This document shows positions 24,301-35,071 of a stretch of 64,000 nucleotides of DNA, piece by piece (within the stretch, counting starts at the first letter, position 1; each line of letters starts with the position of its first letter). The notes under the pieces were generated by a model. That model was not told the origin of the DNA and made no database searches. It saw nothing but the letters and a program-made list of their open reading frames with translations. Made by a program: the position numbers and the translations under genes. Origin of the DNA: Clavelina lepadiformis. Its lineage: Eukaryota > Chordata > Ascidiacea > Aplousobranchia > Clavelinidae. The stretch spans positions 627,501-691,500 of the forward strand of contig NC_135245.1 of the NCBI RefSeq assembly GCF_947623445.1, read 5' to 3'.

Positions 24301-26606
24301 GCCCTTTGACCAAAAAGGTTGGACACCCCTGCTATATGTGAATCAAAAAGTTTAGGACAGAGAAAAAAAATCCATACTTGTGGTGCAAGCAGGGTTTTTA
24401 CAAGGAAGCTACAGCAGCACAGCTTAGGCTTTTTATTGGAAGCTTGTTTTGAGCTGTAATAACGAAAATGGTTACTTACAGGCCTGACAGTGACACCGAC
24501 TGTACAGTAAAAACGTAGAATTTCCTAACTTTTTGTTTCACTGTAAGTTGTAATGTTTGACTTTTTGACGTTGGTTTGAAACGCAGCCTATTCAAGTGAC
24601 GTCAAAGTGCTAGAAGTAAAAAATTGTGCAAAAACCACAAACACTGAAATAAAATGTGGAATTGACCGCAAGCTTTTCACTCCCGGACCTGTGATGGTGA
24701 GCGACCGAGTTAAGAGGGCGATGCTTCATGACGTTGGTACAAGACACGCTGATTTCACCTACGTTATAAAGTGAGGAGATTATTATATCTACTGGAAACT
24801 TAACAGTGTTAATCTTAACTTAGAGTTACTGTACCGGTATTTGTACCTGATGTCAGTAATTACCAGCTGCTTGACTTAATTTACCGGAATCTGGCCATTG
24901 CTTATGAAAACACGTACCGACACATTTTCTAAATAATCTTGCTTTGGCTCGTGTAGATTTATCAGACAAGCTTTGCTTCAAGTGGCAAACGTCACTTCCG
25001 ACAGTCACACGGCGGTTCTCCTAAATGGAAGCGGTACCATGGCAACCGAGGCGATGCTGCAAACTGTAATTCCGCGAAAAGATAAGAAGGTGAAAAGCGT
25101 AGAAACGCTTTGTTGTACATTTATGACGTCGAAATATTCCCCTGATTCTTTGCTTGGGTTTTATTTAATTTGGGGACTTTCTTTGTTCAGATGCTTGTCA
25201 TGGTCAATGGAATTTACGGTCAGCGCATCGGACAACTTTGCAACAAACTGAACATTAATTGTGACGTCATTTCCCACGACCTCACTTTGTTGGAGCAACG
25301 TCTTTCGTCTGCCGATGACATAATCGGGGTCATGGCAGTTCAATGCGAAACATCTTCTGGAATGATCAATCCGGTTGAGGAAATAGGAAGCGTTGTGAAG
25401 GGAATATCCCCAGGTATTTATGACGTATTACGGCGTAACCATCAATAAACAAACATTCTTCCAATATATTGAGATATTCCAGGGAATATGACCTTTAACA
25501 GATAAGTTTTGACATTTTTCCAACATCAGATTGCTTGTACTTTGTTGACGCGGTAACGAGTTTTGGGGCGATTCCTGTTCGCATGACCAACATCGATTTT
25601 CTGATCAGTTGCGCAAACAAATCTCTCCAGAGCGTCCCTGGCATCTCATTTGTGGTCGCAGACAAAGAAACTTTGCAAAAGTGAGCTTCTAGCTGCCAGC
25701 CTAGTCTAGCTGCTTTTCTCAAAATGCTTTGTTGACATAGTTGCTTATTCCATTGTTAAATGACTTGTGTCCATCAGGCACAGAGGAAAAGGCAGTGGTA
25801 TGGTGCTGGATGTCGCCGATCAATGCGATGAACTGGATAGAACCGGTCAATTCCGGTTTACACCGCCCACTCATGCTATGCTGGCTTTCAAAGAAGCATT
25901 GTTGGAACACATCAAGGAAGGAAGAGTGGAAGGCCGGGCGAAAAGGTGAAAGCGGCGGCGATTTTAAGCTGGTTCCCCGGCCAGCGCCGATATTTAACTC
26001 GAGATGGAAACAACGCTTGACGGCAAACAATCCCCACATACTCTGGAAATAACTTTTTCCAAAAATGTTAATAATTGTGATCTTAAGATGTTTTAGCAGA
26101 CCCGTTTCAAGCTCCTTGTAGCCGTTTCCTTTGTATTTTATGTTGATTACTTCAGGTTCAGAGATAACGCGTCGACTTTGAAATCTGAAATGACCAAGAT
26201 GGGATTTCGACAGTTAATTGATGACGAAAAAAATCCCAATGGATACTTTGTTACGTCATTTGTCCATCCGATCAATCCACTCTTCGTATTTGAAGAGTTC
26301 TATCAGCGCTTGAGCGACAGAGGTGAGCAGTGACTACACTCAGCCAATTAACAACCGATACACCCACGTGGTTGGATGATTAGCAGATGTTTCCGATTTT
26401 TCCGATTTTTTTTTCAATTTTTAAACTTGGCCTTGTCACTTGCAGGTCACGTGATTTGCCCAGACCGATCAAATCTTCCAAACTCGTTCCGGATTGGCTG
26501 CATGGGCGATCTATATCCACGTGACATGCAGAATCTTGTGGATTGCATCGAAGTGGTTTGCTCCGACATGGGAATCAATCTTCCGATGGACAATCGCCCT
26601 CTGTGA
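21326..26606 (+). CDS. 2-aminoethylphosphonate-pyruvate transaminase-like enzyme, copy 1
   Basis: PLP-dependent class V aminotransferase. In the PhnW family it converts 2-aminoethylphosphonate plus pyruvate to phosphonoacetaldehyde plus alanine. Exons: 21326-21437, 24587-24770, 24957-25089, 25191-25413, 25530-25680, 25778-25945, 26156-26322, 26446-26606; 432 residues, all in phase. Family marks in order: LFTPGPVMVS, LLNGSGTMATEA, VNGIYGQR, CETSSGMINP, D224 in VDAVTSFGAIP, the PLP lysine K248 in SCANKSLQSVPG, GQFRFTPPTH, and SFRIGCMGDLY. The N-terminal exon is basic and hydroxyl-rich, and RAYSS at 37-41 fits a mitochondrial processing site (inference). Intron 1 holds the nested hAT elements. 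AATAAA near 26664. Serine/alanine-glyoxylate transaminase is the main alternative; the FTPPTH and FRIG-MGDLY parts fit PhnW better. Confidence 0.9.
21486..21493. repeat. Target-site duplication of the outer hAT, left
   Basis: CTATATGT, repeated exactly at 24332-24339. Eight bases is the hAT norm. Confidence 0.93.
21657..21664. repeat. Target-site duplication of the inner hAT, left
   Basis: GTCTATAC, repeated exactly at 24066-24073. Confidence 0.93.
21665..24065 (-). mobile_element. Autonomous-looking hAT transposon, inserted in another hAT
   Basis: About 2.4 kb. Terminal inverted repeats CAGGGTGGTCCAA at 21665-21677 and, complemented, at 24053-24065; flanked by the exact 8-base duplication GTCTATAC. 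It carries one full-length transposase gene on the minus strand (21913-23727). GGGCCGC-rich sub-terminal motifs occur at both ends. Intact ends, intact target duplications and an unbroken frame suggest a young, possibly still mobile element. Confidence 0.93.
21913..23727 (-). CDS. hAT transposase (BED-type zinc finger, GTF2IRD2/ZBED-like group)
   Basis: Single-exon gene of 604 residues that would cut and re-insert its own element. A BED-like zinc finger has C33, C36, H51 and H56 (CLVC ... HYSTMH). The RNase H-like catalytic core shows D181 (LALDESTD), D247 (VVTDGARAM) and E550 (YICESTFSIMKR), the three acidic residues expected in hAT enzymes. The C-terminal dimerisation region is present (STFSIMKRLKSDTRNRM). 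The overall order resembles the hAT-derived part of vertebrate GTF2IRD2. No stop or frameshift interrupts it. The start MSVKRKVSEEN fits relatives. It sits antisense to the host transaminase gene, inside its intron, so it is not part of the host protein. Confidence 0.94.
   Translation of the reverse strand: MSVKRKVSEENREFNSTWEERYFFANSNGKPQCLVCLQVISVPKEFNLKRHYSTMHEKKYGQYHGTSREAILKELKGNYSKQKKMIIGFSKPDSTADLKASYEVALTLAKHGKAFRDGEIVKECAIKMALSFGDKKIAKKFENVSLSHQTVARRVAELSENVTVQLKDVVQQCKYFSLALDESTDISDVSQLLVFIRTIDKNFTVFEELLKISPLRGTTKGIDIYNSLASVVDAYGGFEKCACVVTDGARAMTGRKRGLLGILKDHGVNCPTLHCIIHQEALCAKVLQMSDVMLSVTNIVNIIKGGNRAQRHRKFIQFLKDVGAEYEDVPLFSKIRWLSAGKTLKHFFSLRKEILNFLQNEIEGTTETYQIQLSDDKFIGSLAFLTDISNHFNILNMKLQGKKQNISQLVGHIEGFRKKLVLFKASLQRNDATHFPACSEVLGERKSIDFSAFSNKIGDIIDEFNDRFADFDLLKAQMELFNNPMEIVIESQPSYVQQELCELQSDPFLLSRKNERYDAFWRLLSNEQFPRLNDFALKICSMFGSTYICESTFSIMKRLKSDTRNRMADETLDACLRLSTTEFKAEIDTICKSKNAESQAEIKK
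24082..24142. repeat. Low-complexity (TAGA)n-like tract
   Basis: Degenerate ATAGATAG/ATAGATAA repeats within the right arm of the outer hAT, just outside the inner insertion. Simple sequence, no coding sense. Confidence 0.7.
24332..24339. repeat. Target-site duplication of the outer hAT, right
   Basis: CTATATGT, exact partner of 21486-21493. Confidence 0.93.
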
Positions 26607-27478
26607 TGTCATATTGTAGTCTGCAGGTTTATTTTTGTCCAGCAAAAATTATGGAAAAGTTGCAATAAAATGTATGATGTAATCTGACCCTGTCGAGATA
26701 TCGTTTAGGGACGTATGGCTGTGGTAGTAATGCGTGTTTAGCGATATTTGCGGGTTTAAAATATAAGCATCGCTTTCTGAACAGATCGCCAATGGATATA
26801 GACTACAATTAAACCGCATGATCTGAATTAAACTACTGTAATACTGTGGTGATATTGTCGTCCTTCTGACGTCTTAAGCGCAACAGACTTCGGCGACGTT
26901 AAGTAGACTGCCGCTATGGAGCGCTAAGTTTGGACGGATGAAATGTAGGCTATAATAAATTATTACTCGCACAATCATTTCGACTCCACAGAAACAGAAA
27001 CAGCTTTTAACTTTTTCCAAGACAACTTCTTTATCTCAAGCAAGTTGCCTATTGTTGTTCATGCTACACTGTTTATAATTCGTTCGCCTAGGGCCTGGGC
27101 CCTAGCGACTAGTGAATACTGTGCATTTCCCTACCACACAACAATCAACAAAGTGTTGTGAAAATAGAAGACTCATAGTTCATAACAACCGTGACCAGTT
27201 TGTGCTGCTTTTTCTTGCAAGGGCCTTACAACCTTTACAAGCAATTCGGGTGTTCTTGCAGTTTATCTAAATAGCAATGTTACGTCATAATTGTAGAAAA
27301 CTCGAATTAATTGTGAAATCATAACAGATTTCGTATAGGTAATTAATCTTAATTTTATCCGTTAAGAAATATCATCAACAAGTAGGACAGCCCGATGCGA
27401 TGTTGTTACAATTAAATTTAGCAATTTTAGGACATAACAGACAATTAGGCATAACAGGATATAAGAAAGGAACTTAAA
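26607..27478. other. Intergenic between the two transaminase genes
   Basis: 3' end of copy 1 (AATAAA near 26664) and the 5' flank of copy 2. No separate gene seen. The last 100 bases loosely match the region before 21326. Confidence 0.5.
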
Positions 27479-29985
27479 ATGGCGGTAATACCGGTAACAA
27501 ACTTCAGCAAGGTAAATATCAGAAGGTTCATTGCAACAGCCAGTCATCTTGCCAAGCCAGACCAGCAGTGCCAGGTTAAAGAAAAACTTTTTCAAGGTAA
27601 GCATGACCAGGTCTAGAAAGACATTACTTATGAATTACCGAACCGTAAGGAGTTTGTGATATCGAAGTTAGAGAGAATATTCCAGCTACTAGTTACCGGT
27701 ACAAGCAGTGCCAGCAGAAAAATTTGCATGTAGCAGCACAGCTACTTGGGTTTTACGGAGAACTTATTTTGGAATATTTATACCGTTACAGCTTTTTACT
27801 GGCCTGACACCAACTGTACGATCGAAAGATATCTGGGGTTTTTTGAACTTTGTATACTAAAAGTTAAATTAATTAACTACTATTATTGGTGTGAAACGCA
27901 GCGTATTCAGGTGGCGTCAAACTGCTAGAAAAGAAAAGTGATGTCAAAACCACAAACATTGATTCTGAACGTGGAATTGACCGCAAGCTTTTCACTCCCG
28001 GACCTGTGATGGTGAGCGACCGAGTTAAGAGGGCGATGCTTCATGATGTTGGTACAAGACACGCTGATTTCACCTACGTTGTAAAGTGAGGAGTTTATTA
28101 TATCTACTGGAAACTTAACTGTATTTGCATGTATGCCCAGGTTTTAGTACTAAGCCCTCAAATTTTTAGTCGCTTGCCACAGTGTTACATGTAAAGCACA
28201 TATACCGGTAAACTTTCTGATTAGCTCTCCATTTATTCGAGTAGATTTATCAGACAAGCTTTGCTTCAAGTTGCGAACGTCACTTCCGACAGTCACACGG
28301 CGGTTCTCCTAAATGGAAGCGGTACCATGGGAACCGAGGCGATGCTACAAACTGTAATTCCGCGAAAAGATAAAAAGGTGAAAAGCGTACAAACGCTTCA
28401 TTGTACATTTATGACGTCAAAATATTCCCCTAATTCTTTGCTTAGGTTTCATTTAATTCATGGACCTTTTTTGTTCAGATGCTTGTCATGGCCAATGGAA
28501 TTTACGGTCAGCGCATCGGACAACTTTGCAACAAACTCAACATTAATTATGACGTCATTTCCCACGACCTTCCTTCGCTGAAGCAACGTCTTTCGTCTGC
28601 CGATGACATAATCGGGGTCATGGCAGTTCAATGCGAAACATCTTCTGGAATGATCAATCCGGTCGAGGAAATAGGAAGCGTTGTGAAGGGAATATCCCCA
28701 GGTATTTATGACGTATTACGGCGTAACCATCAATAAACAAACATTCTTCCAATATATTGAGACATTCCATGGAATATGACCTTTAACAGATAAGTTTTGA
28801 CATTATCCCAACATCAGATTGCTTGTACTTTGTTGACGCGGTAACGAGTTTTGGGGCGATTCCTGTTCGCATGACCAACATCGATTTTCTGATCAGTTGC
28901 TCAAACAAATCTCTCCAGAGCGTCCCTGGCATCTCATTTGTGGTCGCAGACAAAGAAACTTTGCAAAAGTGAGCTTCTATCTGCCAATCTAGTCCAGCTG
29001 CTTTCTCAAAATGCTTAGTTGCTTATTCCATTCTTAAAATGACTTGTGTCCATCAGGCATAGAGGAAAAGGCAGTGGTATGGTGCTGGATGTCGCTGATC
29101 AATGCGATGAACTGGATAGAACCGGTCAATTCCGGTTTACACCGCCCACTCACGCCATGCTGGCTTTCAAGGAAGCATTGTTGGAACACATCAAGGAAGG
29201 AAGAGTCGAAGGCCGGGCGAAAAGGTGAAAGCGGCGGCAATTATAAGTTGGTTTCCCGGCCAGCACCTAGATTTAACTTGAGATAAATGGTTGTTTTTCT
29301 TTTTTGATAGTACTTTTTAAATAAATTTCATTGTTGATGATTTACAGAAGTCACTCTGCACGTTTCCTTTGTATTTTATGTTGATTACTTCAGGTTCAGA
29401 GATAACGCGTCGACTTTGAAATCTGAAATGAACAAGATGGGATTCCGACAGTTAATTGATGACGCAAAAAATCCCAATGGATACCTTCTTACGTCATTTC
29501 TCCATCCGATCAATCCACTTTTCTTGTTCGACAAGTTCTATGAACGCTTAAGTGATAAGGGTAGGTGGTGGACGGGGTTATGATGGAATTCCGACCGTTT
29601 TCTCATGGTCGATTTTGGGCTTGAGTAAAAACACTAAACGGTTTTATGAAAAAGTGATCATCATATCAACATATCATTTCATTGAAATACATCATTGCAA
29701 TATTCGACAGTGTTATTATCGACATCAATTGCGAATTATTCAGTCATGTTTAGTTAGTTACGCTTGCACATTTATCCCTTATTCAAATCTATTTTGCTTT
29801 TAAACTTGGCCTTGTCACTTGCAGGTCACGTGATTTGCCCAGAACGAACAAACCTTCCAAACTCGTTCCGGATTGGCTGCATGGGCGATCTATATCCACG
29901 TGACATGCAGAATCTTGTGGATTGCATCGAAGTGGTTTGCTCCGACATGGGAATCAATCTTCCGATGGACGATCGCCCTCTGTGA
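27479..29985 (+). CDS. 2-aminoethylphosphonate-pyruvate transaminase-like enzyme, copy 2
   Basis: Tandem duplicate of the gene at 21326-26606. Exons: 27479-27596, 27902-28085, 28245-28377, 28479-28701, 28818-28968, 29057-29224, 29394-29560, 29825-29985; 434 residues, in phase (exon 6 end may be off by one). The same family motifs are present, with the PLP lysine K250 in SCSNKSLQSVPG. Exons 3-6 and intron 4 are almost identical to copy 1, whereas exon 1 and the 5' part of exon 2 are clearly diverged (LFQAYSGG against PIRAYSSD); the presequence Arg before AYS is replaced by Gln. Intron 1 is 305 bases with no transposon. AATAAA at 30101-30106. Both copies look functional. Confidence 0.9.
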
Positions 29986-31592
29986 TGTCATAATGCCGCT
30001 GTTTCACCTCAAACTTCTGCGCTGGTTTTGTTTTGTTTTCGAAAGTTTCGATAAAAATTGCAAGACTTGAAATGTTCAAAAATGTATCGAAACGTCTGCA
30101 AATAAATCAAACGCTAATTTTTTGGTTTCTGATATCTTTAGAATTACCATCCAAGCGCAAGCAATGTACCGAGATGTCAGTTGAAAAACCTGTCAAAAAT
30201 TTACCTTGAATCGCTTGCTGATTAATTGAAAAGACTGTAATGAAAAGTGGTGTATGGTACCTTAACCTGTAAGGTTTGCCCACTTCCTTACAAAGTCTGT
30301 TTACTTGTGTATATCTTAACAGTGAACTTTGATAGACTTCAGCAATAATGACACTGGAATGACAACTGTATAATCTGATTATATTGAAGCTTCATTGAAC
30401 AAATAAATCAAACAAAATAGAACATTGTAACAGCAACAGCATAAAGACATGTTGCGGCGTTGAACATACGACTGTTAAGTGATGACTCGTAATGCACGCA
30501 CAGTAAGAGAGAAGCAATCGATTACGTCACAAAGTGTTATGCTTCGCTGATTCGATAGACGAGAATTCTATGTCGTATACAATTTTATATTACATTAATT
30601 GATATATTTATCACAAGACAAACATGCTTGTCCCGTGCGACTGCGTTGATGTGCGGCAATGCCAACGCTTTAAAACTGCTTCAGCTCGTCGCAAGTGACG
30701 TCTGACGTCAGCACTAGTCTTCTAATTATCTAACACAGTCCTGGCGGTGGTTAGTAATTAGTGACTTCATCTTCCTCAGGTCTTGTAACACAGTCAAATC
30801 AAAATGTTGATTGCATTAGGCTATACAAGATAAAAACCTGATATCTCCTAACTTTTCCTAAAAAGTTAATTAACCTGTTATAACCTTTTTTTATTACCTT
30901 GGCGATTAATAAGTACTAAGTATAATCAATTATTTTATTATCAATTATTAATTAATTATTATTCACATATAGGCGAGTTGATGACAGGCTGTCAGGTAGA
31001 GTGAGATAAGTGAAGACTCGGCCATGTCCTAATTTCTTTTCCAAATTTTAACCGAGTTTTTAAAAAACAGAAAGGACAAAAATATAGTCATGTTGAAATT
31101 ATTTAATTCTTTAAACTTGCATTTTTTTTGTAAATTTAAATGGTAGCATGGGTTACTTTTACAAATCTATGATGGTATATACACTATATAGAGTCATACG
31201 TAATATATATAGTTATACTTTCATCCTACGAAGTTTTATCAAAATCTAGGATGGTGTGTATCAAATGTATAAAATTCTGTTCAAGTTGACATGGAACGAC
31301 CTTATAGTTAGAGATATACTGTACATAGACATAGATACGTTATAGTCATACGACATTTGCCATTTACCTATGTGTGTGGCGCATGGCGCAAATTATACAG
31401 AACGGTTCTTTGTGCTACTGGCATTTGGCAGAACTTTGTAACCGTACCAGGATCTTCACATTAAGTCGGCCTACGTTTGGTCACTTTTGTTTAGATTTTT
31501 CGCAAATGTTACAGCCTGAGTGCAGCCTAATAGAATCTGTTAGACTGTTACTTTAAATTTTTGAACCATCTGAATAACTGGAAGATAAAATC
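29986..31592. other. Intergenic between transaminase copy 2 and CHP1
   Basis: 3' end of copy 2 and about 1.4 kb of AT-rich DNA with several TA-rich stretches (30930-30965 and 31170-31215). No gene recognised. Confidence 0.5.
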
Positions 31593-34080
31593 ATGGGCTC
31601 CAGAGCTTCTTTGCATTTGCAAGATGACGAAATCACCGCAATTCAACAAGAAACTGGATGTAAGTAAAATGCAGTTTGACACATTAGTGCCAGGATAACC
31701 AGTTAGTCTATTTAGAAAAACGCTCAGTAGACGAATGATTTGAGCGCTGGCCTCGGAATAAAGAAAATGTGGTTCTTGTTATACAAACCATCTATTGTGG
31801 TTCTTGCTGCTGTTCAGTGATCCTGATGGACATTACTACATTCGGGCAGCACTAATAAAAAATAAAAATAAAAAAATCTTTGACATTCGGAATTTGCACA
31901 AAAGCTAGCTCAGGATAACGGGGCTTGAGTGATAAGGAATCACTGCCGGATTTAAGTCATGCAAAGGTTTTCTTCAATCCGAGGATAAAGATTAGGCTAT
32001 TATACCATACACTTTAGCTTTATGAAACCAAGTCAACGTATGGTGACACTTTATTGCATTTTTTTTAATTGTAACGCTATTAATTTACTTTTATGTTTTT
32101 CAGTTTTACCAAATCAAATCATTCGTCTGTTCAGTCGTTTCACGTGTCTAGATAAAGAGCAAAATGGATTTCTGACGTAAGTTGGTAGGCCTATACATCA
32201 GGTAGCCTAATCTTGCCATGCTAAGTTAATGTGGCTATGTCTCTGATATGCCAAGTTTTCGGGTCTAGCATACAAGTGCACAACCGCAGGATGCCTTTGT
32301 ATGCTAGACACCAGCTACTCAAATGGTGACGTCATCTGGTTGTGCTCTTGGATGCTAAAACCAAATTTTTTACCATGGGATGGTGTTTTATTCTGTTTAA
32401 TGGTCCTTGAGATGAATCTATTGAGTAATTCCTAGAGTCATAATTCTCAATTTGAACATAAAAATTCTAGTACTTGACCATATCAGGTAAATAAACCAGA
32501 ATGAGGCTTCACAAGACTGGGTGCTTAAACTTTGTGGCTTTATTGGTCAGTGCATGTACAGTTGGGAGTTCACTTAAAGTCAAGCTTTGTTGAGAAGCAC
32601 TTTCTTTACTTCATATGAAGGCTGGTGTTTTTAAATAAGAAGAATCCCAGTGTTTCACGTCATGCCATAAGTTTTGCAAGAAATCCAAACTACAGAATTA
32701 ATAAAATTGTATGAAAAACACCCACCCCACCACTAAACGGTCACAAGAGCAGACTTAGAATATTTGTAAAATGGCAATTTTGCCTAGAATTTATGGCAAG
32801 AATTTCTCGATTTTATGAGAGTTTTAAGTATACAAGACCTTTAAGCCATTATTTGTTTTGCACATATTCATTAACCAGTTACTGTGTAATTTATACTTAT
32901 CATAATTTTAAACTGAACTTCGACTAACGTCAATATCAATGGACATATAATTTGCTGAATGCTACTAAACCAAAGTTTCATTTTGATGTAATTTTTAAAA
33001 CTAATTAACAAACTAACATTTTGTATCAATTAAAAATATTTTTTCTAGTTTTGGTCATTGTCTACCGTTATGCACATACGCGCTTGAGCACTGCTTTTTA
33101 CATCTAAATTGTTTCTTTAGGGGAATTGCAACTTTTTTTGGAGCTGGATTGCTTAATGCACTTAAAATATGCTCAAATCACTTAAAATGCAATTTTATTA
33201 TGCAGAAGAGACGACTTTTCAAGAATCCCAGAATTCGCGATCAACCCCCTCGCACAAAGAATAGTGGATACTTTTTTTGTGGAGAGGTATTGCATCAGGA
33301 CACTGCAGTGAAGCAAAAACCTGAAACTATAATTGAAAACATGGCAGGAAGCCACACTACGACTTTTTTGCGTAACACAGCAAGACAAGTGATATATTTC
33401 TTTATAACAAGTTGCATTTGATTTCAGTGAAGACCATCTCAACTTTCGCCAGTTTATGAGAACTTTGGCACATTTCCGACCGTGCACGCCGAAGACTCCT
33501 CACGAGGCTTTGAACAGCCGGGACAACAAGTTGAGATGTGAGAAAATTTAGAGTTGCTTTTGAACAGTTACTTCTTCACTAATCCGCTGACTTTTTACAT
33601 TGCAGTTGTCTTTTCGATGTATGATTATGACCACGACAACAAAATATCAAAGGAAGAATTATTGCAGGTAGTCTTCTGTACCAAGCATCAAATGATCTAT
33701 AATTATGGCTCCTAATACTTGATCAAAATAGTTTTAACAAAAGTTTAATAAAAAATAGTTTTGCAAATAGCAAAAACTAAAAAGTATGAAACTTATTTAT
33801 GTCAGATCCTGAAGCTATTGGTGGGATCTAACATAAGCAAGGAACAGTTGTCACATATTGCTGAAAGAACTCTTCTTGAATCGGACAAAAACAACGACAG
33901 AAATATCACGTTCGACGAATTTAAAACGGTGAGATTTTGTTTAGTTCAAGTTTCAGTTTCAAATGTTTTTTGTTGCTCATTTTCAAACATTTTTTCTGTA
34001 CCACTGAATATTCTTTAATTTATTAGGTGATGAGTCGAACTGAGATTGATCATAAAATGAGCGTTCGATTTCTTGACTGA
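31593..34080 (+). CDS. CHP1: Calcineurin B homologous protein 1-like (CHP1), EF-hand protein
   Basis: Ca2+-binding myristoylated regulator that in vertebrates is an essential partner of plasma-membrane Na+/H+ exchangers. Exons: 31593-31659, 32104-32176, 33206-33286, 33428-33537, 33606-33667, 33806-33928, 34027-34080; 189 residues (the vertebrate protein is about 195). MGSRAS is an N-myristoylation start. EF-hand loops 3 (117-128, DYDHDNKISKEE) and 4 (158-169, DKNNDRNITFDE) keep the Ca2+-binding positions; the N-terminal hands look degenerate, as in CHP. The ending KMSVRFLD matches KMSIRFLH of vertebrate CHP1. CHP2 or calcineurin B are alternatives, but the IPELAINPL-like stretch and C-terminus favour CHP. 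It is convergent with golgin-84. Confidence 0.93.
31708..31870 (+). repeat. Possible tRNA-derived SINE head with A-rich tail, in CHP1 intron 1
   Basis: CGCTCAGTAG...GAGCGCTGGCCTCGG resembles the A-box arm of a tRNA, and GGTTCTTGTTATACAAACC a decayed B box. An A-rich tail (about 31850-31880) follows. It is too diverged to be a functional tRNA. The dispersed repeat copy B begins directly after it, so both may belong to one composite SINE. Confidence 0.4.
31893..32012. repeat. Dispersed repeat, copy B
   Basis: Matches copy A at 20631-20750 over about 120 bases and lies in intron 1 of CHP1. Confidence 0.55.
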
Positions 34081-35071
34081 GCGTAGTACGAGGAATCTGC
34101 ATCTTCTTCGTCTTCATGTTAAAATATGTCATTATTAATGTTTTTATCCGTTCTTCATTAATTCTTCCCTGCACCTTTGTGTGATGATGATCCGTTACTT
34201 GTACAAAGACCTATGCGTGATGACTGATGACATGCCCACAGTATTATATGACATGATCATAATCCTCACAAACTGCCTACAATGGCTGGAAAGATGTGCT
34301 ATAGACTAATCTTGCGATACTGTGTTGTTTGTGAACTCAACCTATATGTGATAATAGAATCAAAAGTTGTAAAATATTTGTGTCTTTATTACAAGCTGCT
34401 GCTGACCATAGGTAGCAGACGAAGCTTAGAAGCACCAGGTTAAATAATGCGTGTCAGAACACAAGGAGAAGAAATTCTGACAAAGCGGTGAAGTGCTTCT
34501 TTGACAATGAGCTTTTCCACCCCCTCGTACTATACAGTTTCAAACACACTCAAAATATTGCACAGATAAGCAATGCTTATTAAGCATGCTTTATACTTCT
34601 GGGGCTTCGAGATGGGATATATTTGAAATACAAGAACAATAAATATACTGCCAATCTAAATAAAAATCTATAAAACTCGAACGTTGCTTCAGGCAAGCAA
34701 ATCGTCACTTGCCACGTTGGTATCTCAGGGGTCTTGCTTCATTTTCTTCAAGAAATCTTCATCGTGGGCTTCAGGTGTGTAAGTGAGCAGAACCACCATG
34801 ACCCACATGTGGAGCAGTGCCTAGATGGAAGGAAATGTTTGGATCACTGCTCGTATGATTTGGATAATGCTGCATTTTTCACTTCATTTATACTCGTAAA
34901 AACACTTTATACTACACCAGGGGCCAAGAGATTAGTTTGTCTGACACGTCTCACTGTGCCACAAATCGGCTTATTGTATTGTAGCCTATTAACACAAAGC
35001 GCGTATTCTGTTCCACATATCCACGTCTTAAATATATCAGCCAGAGCAGAATTATATCTAAAGTATTAAAA
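34081..35071. other. Convergent 3' flanks of CHP1 and golgin-84
   Basis: 3' untranslated and intergenic DNA between two tail-to-tail genes. AATAAA near 34638 on the plus strand could end CHP1 transcripts. An open frame at 34734-35069 shows no family resemblance and no splice context. Confidence 0.5.

Larger units (their letters stand above)
21494..24331. mobile_element. Non-autonomous hAT element, split by a second hAT
   Basis: Ends are a perfect 15-base inverted repeat (CAGGGGTGTCCAACC at 21494-21508 and its complement at 24317-24331), flanked by the 8-base duplication CTATATGT. The termini resemble the Charlie group of hATs known from vertebrates. Without the inner insertion the element is about 430 bases and has no coding capacity. 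Sub-terminal GGCCC-rich words (TGGCCCGCG) occur near both ends. It lies in intron 1 of the first transaminase gene. Exact ends and duplication suggest a fairly recent insertion. Confidence 0.92.

Noticed and set aside
21326-26606. Alanine-glyoxylate (serine-pyruvate) transaminase
   Set aside because: Same fold, but the FTPPTH, CETSSGMINP and FRIG-MGDLY stretches and the spacing fit PhnW-type enzymes better. Kept as an alternative only.
30930-30965. TA-rich stretch as replication origin or matrix attachment site
   Set aside because: Composition alone is no evidence.
31708-31790. Functional tRNA gene
   Set aside because: The A-box-like arm is present but the B box and acceptor stem are not; better read as a decayed SINE head.
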